A stretch of DNA of 64,000 bases from contig NZ_AP025628.1 in NCBI RefSeq assembly GCF_025999835.1, positions 3,224,001 to 3,288,000 of the forward strand, given 5' to 3'. The stretch is from Caldinitratiruptor microaerophilus (lineage in GTDB: Bacteria; Bacillota; Sulfobacillia; Symbiobacteriales; ZC4RG38). Each line of letters begins with the position of its first letter. Position 1 is the stretch's first letter. The notes below the pieces were generated by a model. The model saw only the letters and a program-made list of their open reading frames with translations, did no database searches and was not told the origin of the DNA. Both the position numbers and the translations under genes were made by a program. Positions 27,313 through 34,506 of the stretch are shown here, in pieces.

Positions 27313-27786
27313 GTGGCAGAGAAAGAGGTCTACCTTTCCCGGGACGGGCTGAAGAAGCTGGAGCAGGAACTCGAGTACTTGAAGACGGTGCGCCGGCGCG
27401 AGATCGCCGAGCGGATCCGGCAGGCCCGGGAATACGGGGACATCGCCGAGAACTCCGAATACGAGGACGCCAAGAACGAGCAGGCGTTCATCGAGGGCCG
27501 CATCCTCCAGCTGGAGAAGACCCTGCGCAACGCCCGGATCCTCACCGAGAACGGTTCTCCCAGCGGGCGGGTCGGGCTCGGCAGCCGGGTGCGCATCCGG
27601 AACCTCGACCTCGGCGAGGAGGAGGAGTACCTCATCGTCGGCACCCTCGAGGCGAACCCGGCAGAGAACCGGATCTCGGACGAGTCCCCCGTCGGCCGGG
27701 CGATCATGGGGCAGAAGGTCGGCGCCATCGTGGAGGTCGACGCGCCCGCCGGGGCGATGCGGGTGCAGATCCTGGAGATCCACTGA
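27313..27786 (+). CDS. greA: Transcription elongation factor GreA
   Basis: Rescues backtracked RNA polymerase by stimulating transcript cleavage. The product is 157 residues, the usual length. The N-terminal coiled-coil domain (YLSRDGLKKLEQELEYLK ... REYGDIAENSEYEDAKNEQ) carries the acidic tip residues D and E of GDIAENSEYEDAK that coordinate Mg2+ in the polymerase active site. The C-terminal FKBP-like domain ends ISDESPVGRAIMGQKVGAIVEV. GTG 27313 gives the family N-terminus; upstream codons in frame belong to the intergenic terminator region. The ribosome site is weak (AAGGGG about 12 bp upstream). It stands alone between a terminator and a tRNA gene. Confidence 0.95.
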   Translation: MAEKEVYLSRDGLKKLEQELEYLKTVRRREIAERIRQAREYGDIAENSEYEDAKNEQAFIEGRILQLEKTLRNARILTENGSPSGRVGLGSRVRIRNLDLGEEEEYLIVGTLEANPAENRISDESPVGRAIMGQKVGAIVEVDAPAGAMRVQILEIH

Positions 27787-27798
27787 GCCGGAGGCGGG

Positions 27799-27827
27799 TT
27801 GACGGGCCTGCGGGTGCGTGGTAGATT
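27799..27827 (+). promoter_or_regulatory. Promoter of the tRNA-Ala gene
   Basis: TTGACG (27799-27804) and TAGATT (27822-27827) are exactly 17 bp apart, about 60 bp before the mature tRNA start. Confidence 0.6.
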
Positions 27828-27893
27828 GGAGCGTGCGCCGGCCGGCAGTCCTGGCGCTTCCGCCTGCGGAGCAGGAGCGGCCGGTACGTTCGT

Positions 27894-27968
<75 letters not shown>

Positions 27969-27991
27969 GGTGAAAGGCAGTGCGCGGGGAA

Positions 27992-28025
27992 AGGCCAGGT
28001 CAGCGATACACCGCTGACCTGGCCT
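27992..28025. terminator. Bidirectional hairpin between tRNA-Ala and the cupredoxin gene
   Basis: A perfect 14-bp stem, AGGCCAGGTCAGCG (27992-28005) with CGCTGACCTGGCCT (28012-28025), loop ATACAC. On the minus strand it is followed by TTCCCC, on the plus strand by CTCGC. It lies between convergent genes and can serve both. Confidence 0.75.
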
Positions 28026-28040
28026 CTCGCGTCCGGTGTG

Positions 28041-28406
28041 CTACTTCGTGACGGTCAGCTTGCCCGTCATGCCCAGGTCCTTGTGGCCGGGCTGGGTGCA
28101 CTCGATGGTGTACTCGCCTTCTTTCGTGATCTCGAACTCTTTCGTTACCGTCTGGTTTGGATTCACCGTAACTTTAACGTTCGCATCAGGAATGACAAAG
28201 TCGTGAATCTGTGTGCCCGTGTTCTGGAGCGTGACCTTAAACTTGCCCACCTTGCCCGTGAAGGTGTTGGGCTCGAACCTCATGTTGTCGGTGAGCTTGA
28301 CGGTGCCCAGATCCGTGACGGAGCTGCTGGAGCCTCCGCCGCCGCAGCCCGCGACCAGGACGGCCACGGCCAGGGTCAGGACCAGGGCGGACAGGAGCCG
28401 CTTCAC
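28041..28406 (-). CDS. Cupredoxin-domain lipoprotein
   Basis: A 121-residue secreted copper protein. The signal peptide KRLLSALVLTLAVAVLVAGC ends in lipobox VAGC, followed by a Gly/Ser linker. The cupredoxin fold carries type-1 copper ligands in order: His in IHDFVIPD, then Cys, His and Met in IECTQPGHKDLGM. This spacing (C-x4-H-x4-M) fits plastocyanin/sulfocyanin-like electron carriers. GTG 28406 follows GAGGGGG; longer in-frame starts up to 28559 would put 50 odd residues before the signal peptide. Standing near the cytochrome bc operon, it may shuttle electrons from the bc complex to an oxidase; that is inference. Confidence 0.88.
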   Translation of the reverse strand: MKRLLSALVLTLAVAVLVAGCGGGGSSSSVTDLGTVKLTDNMRFEPNTFTGKVGKFKVTLQNTGTQIHDFVIPDANVKVTVNPNQTVTKEFEITKEGEYTIECTQPGHKDLGMTGKLTVTK

Positions 28407-28908
28407 TACCCCCTCACTCCTCTGCTGCGCATGGATTTCCGTATCGGTTCGGCGCACCCGGACGCCCCGCCGGCGAGCCCGGAGACCGGCCTGTACGGAA
28501 GAGAGGGCCGGACGCGCCGACCACGCACCAAGGATAGCACGGGGGGTTTCGGAGCGCAAGCATTAAATAAACCGACAGAGTACACATCGGGCGCAGCGAG
28601 GGGGGGCTCGGGCGGCGGGCGGAATGCCGCCCTTTACCCTCGGCGCGCGTCCGGTCGGGGTAGGTCATACGCCCGACTATCACCCGGGAAACAATCGGTG
28701 AGGCGCCCTACCCGAGTAGGGTCTAGCTTCTACTTCTAGTAGGGTCCTATTTCTACTTAGAGAACCGATGGAATAACGAAGTATTGACACTAACATAGAA
28801 GGGAGCCGATACTACAATCACCAGCAAGTTGCCTCGGAGGGGTCACCGTGCGGCGTGCCCGGCAGGCGCCGGACGCCCCATTGCCCGCGAGCCGAGGAGG
28901 CGGACGCG
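28407..28908. other. Low-GC intergenic region with candidate promoter
   Basis: This 500-bp gap is locally AT-richer than the rest of the window. It holds the inverted repeat CCCTAC-CCGA-GTAGGG (28706-28721), repeated CTTCTACTT / TTTCTACTTAG tracts (28726-28760), and TTGACA (28784-28789) 18 bp from GATACT (28808-28813), a plausible promoter for the small gene at 28909. I see no further gene in it. Confidence 0.55.
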
Positions 28909-29055
28909 GTGACGCACCCCTCCCACACCGAAGGCGGCCACGGACCCGTGCCGCGCTGGCTGCTTGTGGTCTACCTCGGCATCCGCACGTTCTTTGTGTA
29001 TTACATCATCACCAACGTCTTCATTCACGGAACCCACCCCACGTACCGCTTCTGA
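28909..29055 (+). CDS. Small single-span membrane protein upstream of cytochrome b
   Basis: A 48-residue protein with one membrane helix (WLLVVYLGIRTFFVYYIITNV), a His-rich N-terminal tail (THPSHTEGGHG) and a short C-terminal tail ending HGTHPTYRF. GTG 28909 has GGAGG 8 bp upstream, strong support for real translation. An in-frame GTG at 28855 would add residues from non-conserved sequence. It lies 190 bp before the cytochrome b gene, which has its own promoter. It might be an accessory subunit of the bc complex or of a haem-copper oxidase. I do not recognise the family. Confidence 0.6.
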   Translation: MTHPSHTEGGHGPVPRWLLVVYLGIRTFFVYYIITNVFIHGTHPTYRF

Positions 29056-29116
29056 AGCCCTTCCATGCCCGTTTTTCCCTGCCCTCCGGGTGGGGGGGGT
29101 TCCATCCCCGGTCGGA

Positions 29117-29145
29117 TTGAATGCCCCTGTCCCTGCGGTTATAAT
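29117..29145 (+). promoter_or_regulatory. Promoter of the cytochrome bc operon
   Basis: TTGAAT (29117-29122) and TATAAT (29140-29145), exactly 17 bp apart, give an expected start near 29152, about 95 nt before the cytochrome b gene. An inverted repeat GTAGG-CCTTT-CCTAC (29161-29175) follows in the leader, with the flanking word CGAGTAGG shared with 28713-28720. Confidence 0.75.
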
Positions 29146-29201
29146 GGGTGCGCGGTTCGAGTAGGCCTTTCCTACTGGTCGGGGTAGACCAAAGGCCCAT
29201 T

Positions 29202-29225
29202 CGGATATCGACTCGGATATCGACC
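29202..29225 (+). repeat. Tandem 12-bp repeat in the cytochrome b leader
   Basis: CGGATATCGACT (29202-29213) is followed directly by CGGATATCGACC (29214-29225). Each unit contains the palindrome GATATC. It lies 10-35 bp before the ribosome site of the cytochrome b gene, so a regulator site or a translational control element is possible. Confidence 0.7.
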
Positions 29226-29247
29226 GGTCACGGGAGGTGGGCGCCTG

Positions 29248-30030
29248 GTGGGATTGTGGTCGAAGTTCAAGCAGACCACCCTCTATAAGTCGATCTATCG
29301 CAACGAGTACCCGGACACGCCGCGGAATCAGGTCCTTGTCATCCTGAACAGCGTGGTCCTGCACCTGCATCCGGTGAAGGTGCCCCGCCGGGCCATACGG
29401 GTGAGCTACACATGGGGGCTCGGCGGCCTGTCGCTTCTCATGTTCCTCATCCTCACGGTAACCGGCGTCTGGCTCATGTTCTACTACGTGCCCGCGGTAC
29501 CGGACGCGTACTTCTCCGTGCAGGCCCTCGAAACCGACGTCATCTTCGGTATGTTTTCCCGCAACCTGCACCGCTGGGCCGCGCACGGCATGGTCCTCGC
29601 CGTGTGGCTGCACATGGCCCGGGTCTTCTACACCGGCGCCTACAAGCCTCCCCGGGACTTCAACTGGGCCATCGGCGTCGTGCTCTTCACCGTGACCGTG
29701 CTCCTCTCGTTCACCGGCTACCTCCTCCCGTGGGACCAGCTTGCCTACTGGGCGATCCAGGTCGGATCGAACATGGCGGGGTCCACGCCCTTCATCGGCA
29801 AGCAGGTCCGGTTCGTGCTCCTGGGTGGCTACGACATCGGCCTGCCCACCCTGGTGCGCTGGTACACGCTCCACGTGCTCCTGCTGCCGCTGGCGGCCAT
29901 CGTCCTCATGGCGGTGCACTTCTGGCGCGTCCGCAAGGACGGCGGCATCTCCACCCCGATCCCCTATGAGGACGAAGAGGAAACCGCACCGGCGCCCGAG
30001 CCCCAGCCTCTGGGCGGCGCCGCCGACTGA
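29248..30030 (+). CDS. qcrB: Menaquinol:cytochrome c reductase cytochrome b subunit (b6-like)
   Basis: Four-helix, di-haem cytochrome b of a b6-type complex, 260 residues. Haem ligands are visible as two pairs: the His residues of LHRWAAHGMVLAVWLH and those of WYTLHVLLLPLAAIVLMAVHFW. The quinol-site region FTGYLLPWDQLAYWAIQVG lies between. GTG/ATG-type start behind GGGAGGTGG. The acidic C-terminal tail (EDEEETAPAPEPQ) is variable. It is followed by the subunit IV-like gene, Rieske protein, a tiny membrane protein and a di-haem cytochrome c, so the complex passes electrons from menaquinol to a c-type cytochrome and pumps protons by the Q cycle. Confidence 0.94.
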   Translation: MGLWSKFKQTTLYKSIYRNEYPDTPRNQVLVILNSVVLHLHPVKVPRRAIRVSYTWGLGGLSLLMFLILTVTGVWLMFYYVPAVPDAYFSVQALETDVIFGMFSRNLHRWAAHGMVLAVWLHMARVFYTGAYKPPRDFNWAIGVVLFTVTVLLSFTGYLLPWDQLAYWAIQVGSNMAGSTPFIGKQVRFVLLGGYDIGLPTLVRWYTLHVLLLPLAAIVLMAVHFWRVRKDGGISTPIPYEDEEETAPAPEPQPLGGAAD

Positions 30031-30070
30031 TCCGGCCGACCGGGCCGACTGAGTCGTAGGAGGAAAGCGG

Positions 30071-30847
30071 ATGGCTCAGCCCACCCCCAAGTACCAGCAG
30101 GCAGGGCCCAAGGTGAAGCCGGCCGAGAAGGAGGAGATGGTTTACACCTGGCCCTACCTGGTGAGCATCGAGGCGATCATGGCGATCGCCATGACCCTCG
30201 CGCTCTCGCTCATGTCGATGTTCGTCAACGCGCCCTTGCTCGCCCTGGCCAACCCGGAGCAGACGCCGAACCCGGCGAAGGCGCCGTGGTACTTCCTGGG
30301 GCTGCAGGAGCTGCTCCTGCACATGCACCCGGCCCTGGCCGGCGTCATCGTGCCCGGCGCCGCCCTTCTCCTCCTGGCGATGATCCCTTACGTCGACCGG
30401 GACCGGCGGGGCACGGGGATCTGGTTCAGCACCCGCAAGGGGATTCCCATCACGATCTTCTCCTGGGTCTACACCTGGATCTGGGAACTGGTGCTCATCC
30501 TGATCGACGAGTTCTGGGTCACCAAGGACGCCGCCGGCCAGGAGATCAAGGGCATCGAGCGCCACCTCACCTTCTGGCTCAACGACCTCTTCCCCGGCAT
30601 GGTGAAGATCGGCGTCGGCTGGGAGTGGCTCGGCAAGATCCTGCTTCCCAGCGGGCTGATGGTGGCGATCCCCTGGATCCTGGCCGAGATCGTCCGCCGG
30701 CGGTGGAAGGCCAACACGCGCGAGGTCATGATCGCGCTGGGGACGTTCTACTTCGCTTCCTTCGTCCTCCTCACCATCATCGGCACCGCCTTCCGAGGGC
30801 ACAGCATGCTCCTCATGTGGCCGTGGGAGGTCACGCCGCCGGAGTGA
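30071..30847 (+). CDS. qcrC: Cytochrome b C-terminal subunit (subunit IV-like)
   Basis: The second half of cytochrome b, 258 residues, here a separate polypeptide as in b6f-type complexes. The quinol-oxidation motif region reads NPAKAPWYFLGLQELLLHMHP: the PEWY/PDWY acidic residue is replaced by the KAPWY variant known from some Gram-positive and anaerobe lineages. Three conserved helices follow. An insertion with a lengthy WIWELVLILIDEFWV region and a fourth helix pair (FYFASFVLLTIIGTAF) make it longer than plant subunit IV (about 160 residues). There is no c-type haem motif, unlike the fused Bacillus QcrC. A TAGGAGGAAAG ribosome site precedes the ATG. Confidence 0.9.
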   Translation: MAQPTPKYQQAGPKVKPAEKEEMVYTWPYLVSIEAIMAIAMTLALSLMSMFVNAPLLALANPEQTPNPAKAPWYFLGLQELLLHMHPALAGVIVPGAALLLLAMIPYVDRDRRGTGIWFSTRKGIPITIFSWVYTWIWELVLILIDEFWVTKDAAGQEIKGIERHLTFWLNDLFPGMVKIGVGWEWLGKILLPSGLMVAIPWILAEIVRRRWKANTREVMIALGTFYFASFVLLTIIGTAFRGHSMLLMWPWEVTPPE

Positions 30848-30908
30848 GCGTGGCCCGGTGAAGCCGGGATCGAAGCTTGGGATAAATCAAGGCCGAGGTG
30901 AAGATGAA

Positions 30909-31448
30909 GTGAGCGTGAAGGAAAGGAAGGAAGCGGCGCCGCCGGCACCGGCGGTACCGGCCCGGGAGGCAGCACGCCCGGAGGTCACCCGCCGGCAGTT
31001 CCTGCGAAGCGGCATGTACGGGACGATCGGCCTGTTCGCTGCCCAGGCGCTGGTGGGAGCCGGGGTCATGCTCTGGCCGGCGAAGGTGTCCGGCTTCGGC
31101 GGGCGGGTGCTCGTTCCCAAGAAGCTCAGCGAACTGAGCCCGGACGACCCGCCGCTCAAGGTCCGGGAAGGGAAGTTCTACCTCTCCCGCCTGCCCGAGG
31201 GCGTCATCGCCCTGTACTGGAAGTGTCCGCACCTGGGCTGCACGGTTCCGTGGAACGAGAGCGAGAACCTGTTCCACTGCCCGTGCCACGGCTCCATCTA
31301 CGAGAAGACCGGGCAGAACGTGGGTGGCCCGGCGCCGCGGCCCATGGACATCATGGCCATCGAGATCGACGGGGACAACATCTGGGTCGACACCGGCAAG
31401 ATCACCCAGCGTCCGCGCCACCTGCCCGAACACGTGACGAAGGTCTAG
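30909..31448 (+). CDS. qcrA: Rieske iron-sulfur protein
   Basis: High-potential [2Fe-2S] subunit of the bc complex, 179 residues, exported folded. The N-terminus has a twin-arginine-like motif TRRQFLRSG followed by the membrane anchor YGTIGLFAAQALVGAGVML. The cluster ligands are CPHLGC (from about residue 106) and CPCHGS (about 124). The Pro loop GGPAPRPM follows. GTG 30909 was preferred since GAGGTGA lies 9 bp upstream; an in-frame start at 30858 lacks a ribosome site. In Bacillus the Rieske gene comes first in the operon; here it follows both cytochrome b parts. Confidence 0.94.
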   Translation: MSVKERKEAAPPAPAVPAREAARPEVTRRQFLRSGMYGTIGLFAAQALVGAGVMLWPAKVSGFGGRVLVPKKLSELSPDDPPLKVREGKFYLSRLPEGVIALYWKCPHLGCTVPWNESENLFHCPCHGSIYEKTGQNVGGPAPRPMDIMAIEIDGDNIWVDTGKITQRPRHLPEHVTKV

Positions 31449-31463
31449 AGGGGAGAAACGGAA

Positions 31464-31583
31464 GTGAGCCCCTGGTTCGGGATCCACGTCAGCGAATCCG
31501 TCGAGCTCCTCATCGTGTTTCTCCTCTTTCTCGGCACCCTGGTGGGTGTCTACTTCCTGCAGCGCTGGATCGGCGACTACTGA
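31464..31583 (+). CDS. 39-residue membrane protein in the bc operon
   Basis: A very short open frame: start GTG 31464, stop TGA 31581-31583. It encodes an N-terminal SPWFGIHVSES, one membrane helix (VELLIVFLLFLGTLVGVYFL) and a short basic/acidic tail QRWIGDY. GAGGGGAG sits about 9 bp upstream of the start. It fits exactly between the Rieske gene (15-bp gap) and the cytochrome c gene. Tiny single-helix subunits such as PetG, PetL and PetN stabilise b6f complexes, so a similar role is plausible. There is no sequence family I can name. Confidence 0.7.
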   Translation: MSPWFGIHVSESVELLIVFLLFLGTLVGVYFLQRWIGDY

Positions 31584-31642
31584 GACGTCCGCGGCTGCAG
31601 GCGGCGGACGCAGGCCAGCGGTAGGGAAAGGGGCACAACGCG

Positions 31643-32587
31643 TTGCGGAACCCGCGCAAGTACTTCGTGATCAGCGTCCTCTCCTTCGTCCTGGTCGCGC
31701 TGTTCATCGTGGCCGCGGTGCGGGAGGCCTGGCGGATGCCGGCCGCGCAGGCGCGCCAGGACCGGGAGTACGTCGAGCTCGGCGCCAAGCTGTACGCCCA
31801 GAACTGCATCCAGTGTCACGGTCCCTGGGGCGAGGGCGTCGTCGGGATGCCCCTGAACAGGAAGGAGAACCAGGGTCACCCGCTCGACCCCGCCTTCAAG
31901 GACCGCTACCAGTACCTCTACGACACCATCGCCAAGGGCCGGCCGGGCACGGTCACCACCCGCTGGGTGAAGGTGGAGGGCAAGCACTGGCTCTCTTACA
32001 GCCAGATGCCGCCGTGGCTCCGTGAGAACGGCGGGCCCATGGACGAGCACATGGTGAAGGCGCTCACGTACTTCATCATGCTCGGCAACATGCCGGTCGA
32101 CCCCGACGACCCGAACAGCCCGGACTACTGGCACAGCATCGGCAGCAACGAGTTCCCTGTCCAGCAGCCCTTCTACGGTCAGAATCCGAAGGAGGACATC
32201 CCGAAGCTCCTGCCCAGGTCCCAGGGCCTGACCGAGGAGGAGATGAAGCAGGTTACCGCCCTGCTCGCCGACCTGCCGAAGAGCATGTGCCTGACCTGCC
32301 ATACGATCGGCTCGGTCGGCGGCAAGGTCGGTCCGGACCTGACCAGGGCGGGCAGCTGGGGCTTCGACGCGGAGTTCCTGCGCCGGTGGATCTCCAACCC
32401 GCAGAAGGTGCCGAACGAGGAGCGCATGCCCATCTACTGGAGCGCGAACCGCCTCGGCACCGGGCCGGAGCCGGAGCTGAAGAACCCCGTCGTCTCCGGG
32501 ATCAACAGCTACATGCCGGCGTTCGAGGGGAAGCTCTCCGATCAGGAGATGGACCTCATCATCCGCTACCTGCTGGGCCTGAAGTAG
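31643..32587 (+). CDS. Membrane-anchored di-haem cytochrome c
   Basis: A 314-residue electron carrier with an uncleaved N-terminal anchor (YFVISVLSFVLVALFIVAAV) and two c-type haem domains outside the membrane. The first has CIQCH at about residue 56. The second has CLTCH at about residue 217, followed by GGKVGPDLT. Likely methionine ligands occur in SQMPPW and YMPAFEG. The start is TTG 31643 behind AAAGGGG. As last gene of the bc operon it is the natural acceptor from the Rieske protein, taking the place of cytochrome f or c1 although unrelated to cytochrome f. Confidence 0.92.
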   Translation: MRNPRKYFVISVLSFVLVALFIVAAVREAWRMPAAQARQDREYVELGAKLYAQNCIQCHGPWGEGVVGMPLNRKENQGHPLDPAFKDRYQYLYDTIAKGRPGTVTTRWVKVEGKHWLSYSQMPPWLRENGGPMDEHMVKALTYFIMLGNMPVDPDDPNSPDYWHSIGSNEFPVQQPFYGQNPKEDIPKLLPRSQGLTEEEMKQVTALLADLPKSMCLTCHTIGSVGGKVGPDLTRAGSWGFDAEFLRRWISNPQKVPNEERMPIYWSANRLGTGPEPELKNPVVSGINSYMPAFEGKLSDQEMDLIIRYLLGLK

Positions 32588-32606
32588 CCTGCGGGGGGCT
32601 GGCGGC

Positions 32607-33251
32607 GTGAGGTGGGGGACGGTCGCGCTGCTGGCCGGCGCGCTCGCTGCCGGCGCCCTGCTCCGGGCGGCCACCGCCGGCGCCACCCCGATGGCGCGGA
32701 TGGCGGCGACGATCGGGCTGTTCGTGCTCGGGCTCGCCGGGAGCATTGTGCTGGCCCGCAGCCAGTTCCACGCCGGGCGCCGGCGGCTGGAGAGGGTCCT
32801 GGTGGGCCTCGGACCCGCCTTCGTGATCACCGACTGGGCCGGAGGGCGTCCGGCGCCGGAAGCGCCCGATTACGTGGTGGTGGGCCCGGCCGGGATCCTG
32901 GCGATCGTCCTCGATGACAGCCCGGCCGGGCGGTGGGCCGCCCGGCGGCTCGGCCGGGCCCGGGAGCGGGCGCAGCACGCGGCGGCGTGGGTCGCCGCCG
33001 TGGCGCGGGGGGAGCTGCCCGAGGGGGCGGTCGTGGAGCCGGTGGTCGCCCTGACCCGGCGGCCCGCCTCGCCTGCCGACCGCCAGGGCGCTGTCACGGT
33101 CCTGGAGCCCGAGGAGGCCGGGGCGTACGTCCGGCGCTTCGAGGAGCCGGAGCGGCTGGCCGCCGATCAGCGGATCCGGGTGACGCGGCGGCTGCGCCGG
33201 AGGGCCTGGGTCGGAACGCCACAGCGGCAGGGGCACGGCCGGCCCCGATGA
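32607..33251 (+). CDS. Membrane protein with NERD-like domain
   Basis: A 214-residue protein. Two N-terminal hydrophobic helices (VALLAGALAAGALLRAATAG and MAATIGLFVLGLAGSIVLA) are followed by a soluble domain. That domain opens with a V-L-V-G-L-GPAFVITDW strand and reads DYVVVGPAGILAIVLDD, resembling nuclease-related NERD domains (a D-x-V-V-V-G-P-x-G-x-x-x-I-E-x-K pattern). The catalytic E-x-K is not preserved (here IVLDD), so nuclease activity is doubtful. The tail is Arg-rich. GTG start close behind the cytochrome c gene. Function unknown; family assignment is tentative. Confidence 0.55.
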   Translation: MRWGTVALLAGALAAGALLRAATAGATPMARMAATIGLFVLGLAGSIVLARSQFHAGRRRLERVLVGLGPAFVITDWAGGRPAPEAPDYVVVGPAGILAIVLDDSPAGRWAARRLGRARERAQHAAAWVAAVARGELPEGAVVEPVVALTRRPASPADRQGAVTVLEPEEAGAYVRRFEEPERLAADQRIRVTRRLRRRAWVGTPQRQGHGRPR

Positions 33252-33298
33252 CGCCGGGCGCGGGAGCGCCGGGAGCTGCGGCAGAGGAGGAGTGCCGA

Positions 33299-33748
33299 GT
33301 GGCCCACTTCATCGACGAAAAGTGCATCGGGTGCACCGCGTGCGTGTCCGTCTGCCCCACGGAAGCGATCACGGGCGAGCGGAACAGCCTGCACGTGATC
33401 GACCCGAGGCTCTGCATCGATTGCAGCGCCTGCGTGCGTGTCTGCCCGGTGCTCGCGATCCAGGACGAGTTCGGCGTCTACAAGCCCCGCATCCCCAAGC
33501 GCGCCGACTGGCCCAAGCCGGTGGTCGACCCGGTGGCCTGCACGGGCTGCAACTTCTGCGTGGAGATCTGCCCGTTCGATTGCCTCGAGCTCTCCGGCGA
33601 GGGCGACTTCGCCGGGATCGCGGTGCTGACCAAGCCGAACGCCTGCGTATCCTGCCGGGAGTGCGAGGAGGTCTGCGCCAAGGGTGCGATCATCGTGATG
33701 CCGAAGGAAGAGAAGCACCCGGCGCTCGTGCTCGAGGGCCGCGCCTGA
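33299..33748 (+). CDS. Polyferredoxin with four [4Fe-4S] motifs
   Basis: A 149-residue cytoplasmic electron carrier. It contains CIGCTACVSVCP, CIDCSACVRVCP, CTGCNFCVEICP and CVSCRECEEVC, each a full CxxCxxCxxxC motif, giving potentially four cubane clusters. The first pair resembles an 8Fe ferredoxin and the second pair a related duplicate. GTG 33299 has GGAGG 10 bp upstream; ATG 33248, overlapping the previous stop as ATGA, would add 17 low-complexity residues and is less likely. A terminator follows directly. The partner enzyme is not evident in the window. Confidence 0.88.
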   Translation: MAHFIDEKCIGCTACVSVCPTEAITGERNSLHVIDPRLCIDCSACVRVCPVLAIQDEFGVYKPRIPKRADWPKPVVDPVACTGCNFCVEICPFDCLELSGEGDFAGIAVLTKPNACVSCRECEEVCAKGAIIVMPKEEKHPALVLEGRA

Positions 33749-33762
33749 ACGTGACGACGGGG

Positions 33763-33797
33763 ACGGGACCGGCGTCGGGCCGGTCCCGTTCGTTCTT
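33763..33797 (+). terminator. Rho-independent terminator
   Basis: ACGGGACCGGC (33763-33773) pairs with GCCGGTCCCGT (33779-33789), followed by TCGTTCTT. It separates the polyferredoxin gene from ppaX. Confidence 0.8.
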
Positions 33798-33803
33798 CCG
33801 GGG

Positions 33804-34490
33804 GTGAGCCGCGTGCCGGCCTACCGCGCCGTGCTGTTCGACCTGGACGGGACCCTCATCGACACGAACGACCTGATCCTGACGACCTTCCGGCACGTGC
33901 TGCGGGAGCAGCTCGGGCTCGAGGTGGAGCCCCGGGACCTGATCCCGTACTTCGGCGAGCCCCTTCGCACCACCGTGGCGCGCTTCGCGCCGCCGGAGCG
34001 GGTCGACGAGGTGGTGGCCGCGTACCGGGCGTACAACCACGCCCACCACGACCGGCTGGCGAGGCCGGTCCCCGGCATGGCCGAGGTGCTGGCCGCCCTG
34101 CGGGCGGCCGGCGTGCGCCTGGCCGTGACCACTTCCAAGCTCTCCGAGGGCGCCCGGCGGGGGCTCCGCCTCTTCGGGCTGGAACCGTTCTTCGAGGCGG
34201 TCGTCGGCCTGGAGGCCACGGCCCGCCACAAGCCCGACCCGGAGCCGGTGCTGCGGACGCTGGAGCGCCTCGGCCTCCCGGCCGGGCCGGACGTCCTCAT
34301 GGTCGGGGACAGCCCGTACGACATCGAGTCCGGCCGGCGCGCCGGCGTCCGGACCGCGGCCGTGGCGTGGAGCCTGCACGACCGGGCCGAGCTACAGGCC
34401 CGGCAGCCGGACTACTGGGTCCGGACACCGGCGGAACTTGTTTCCCTGTGCCTGGGACCGGGAACTTTGTACAGCATGAAACCGTCCTAG
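33804..34490 (+). CDS. ppaX: HAD hydrolase, pyrophosphatase PpaX type
   Basis: A haloacid-dehalogenase-type phosphatase of 228 residues. Motif I is FDLDGTLIDTN (nucleophile Asp near residue 13), motif II is the Thr/Ser of AVTTSKLSE, motif III is the Lys of ARHKPDPEPV, and motif IV is MVGDSPYDIESG. The cap domain (about 20-85) has YFGEPLRTTVARF, matching the pyrophosphatase PpaX of Bacillus, which hydrolyses PPi formed by HPr-Ser-P dephosphorylation. A phosphoglycolate phosphatase is the main alternative. GTG 33804 or GTG 33813 may start it; the first lies near GGGGGTGAG. Confidence 0.85.
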   Translation: MSRVPAYRAVLFDLDGTLIDTNDLILTTFRHVLREQLGLEVEPRDLIPYFGEPLRTTVARFAPPERVDEVVAAYRAYNHAHHDRLARPVPGMAEVLAALRAAGVRLAVTTSKLSEGARRGLRLFGLEPFFEAVVGLEATARHKPDPEPVLRTLERLGLPAGPDVLMVGDSPYDIESGRRAGVRTAAVAWSLHDRAELQARQPDYWVRTPAELVSLCLGPGTLYSMKPS

Positions 34491-34506
34491 CCTTTGGTGG
34501 TGTATC

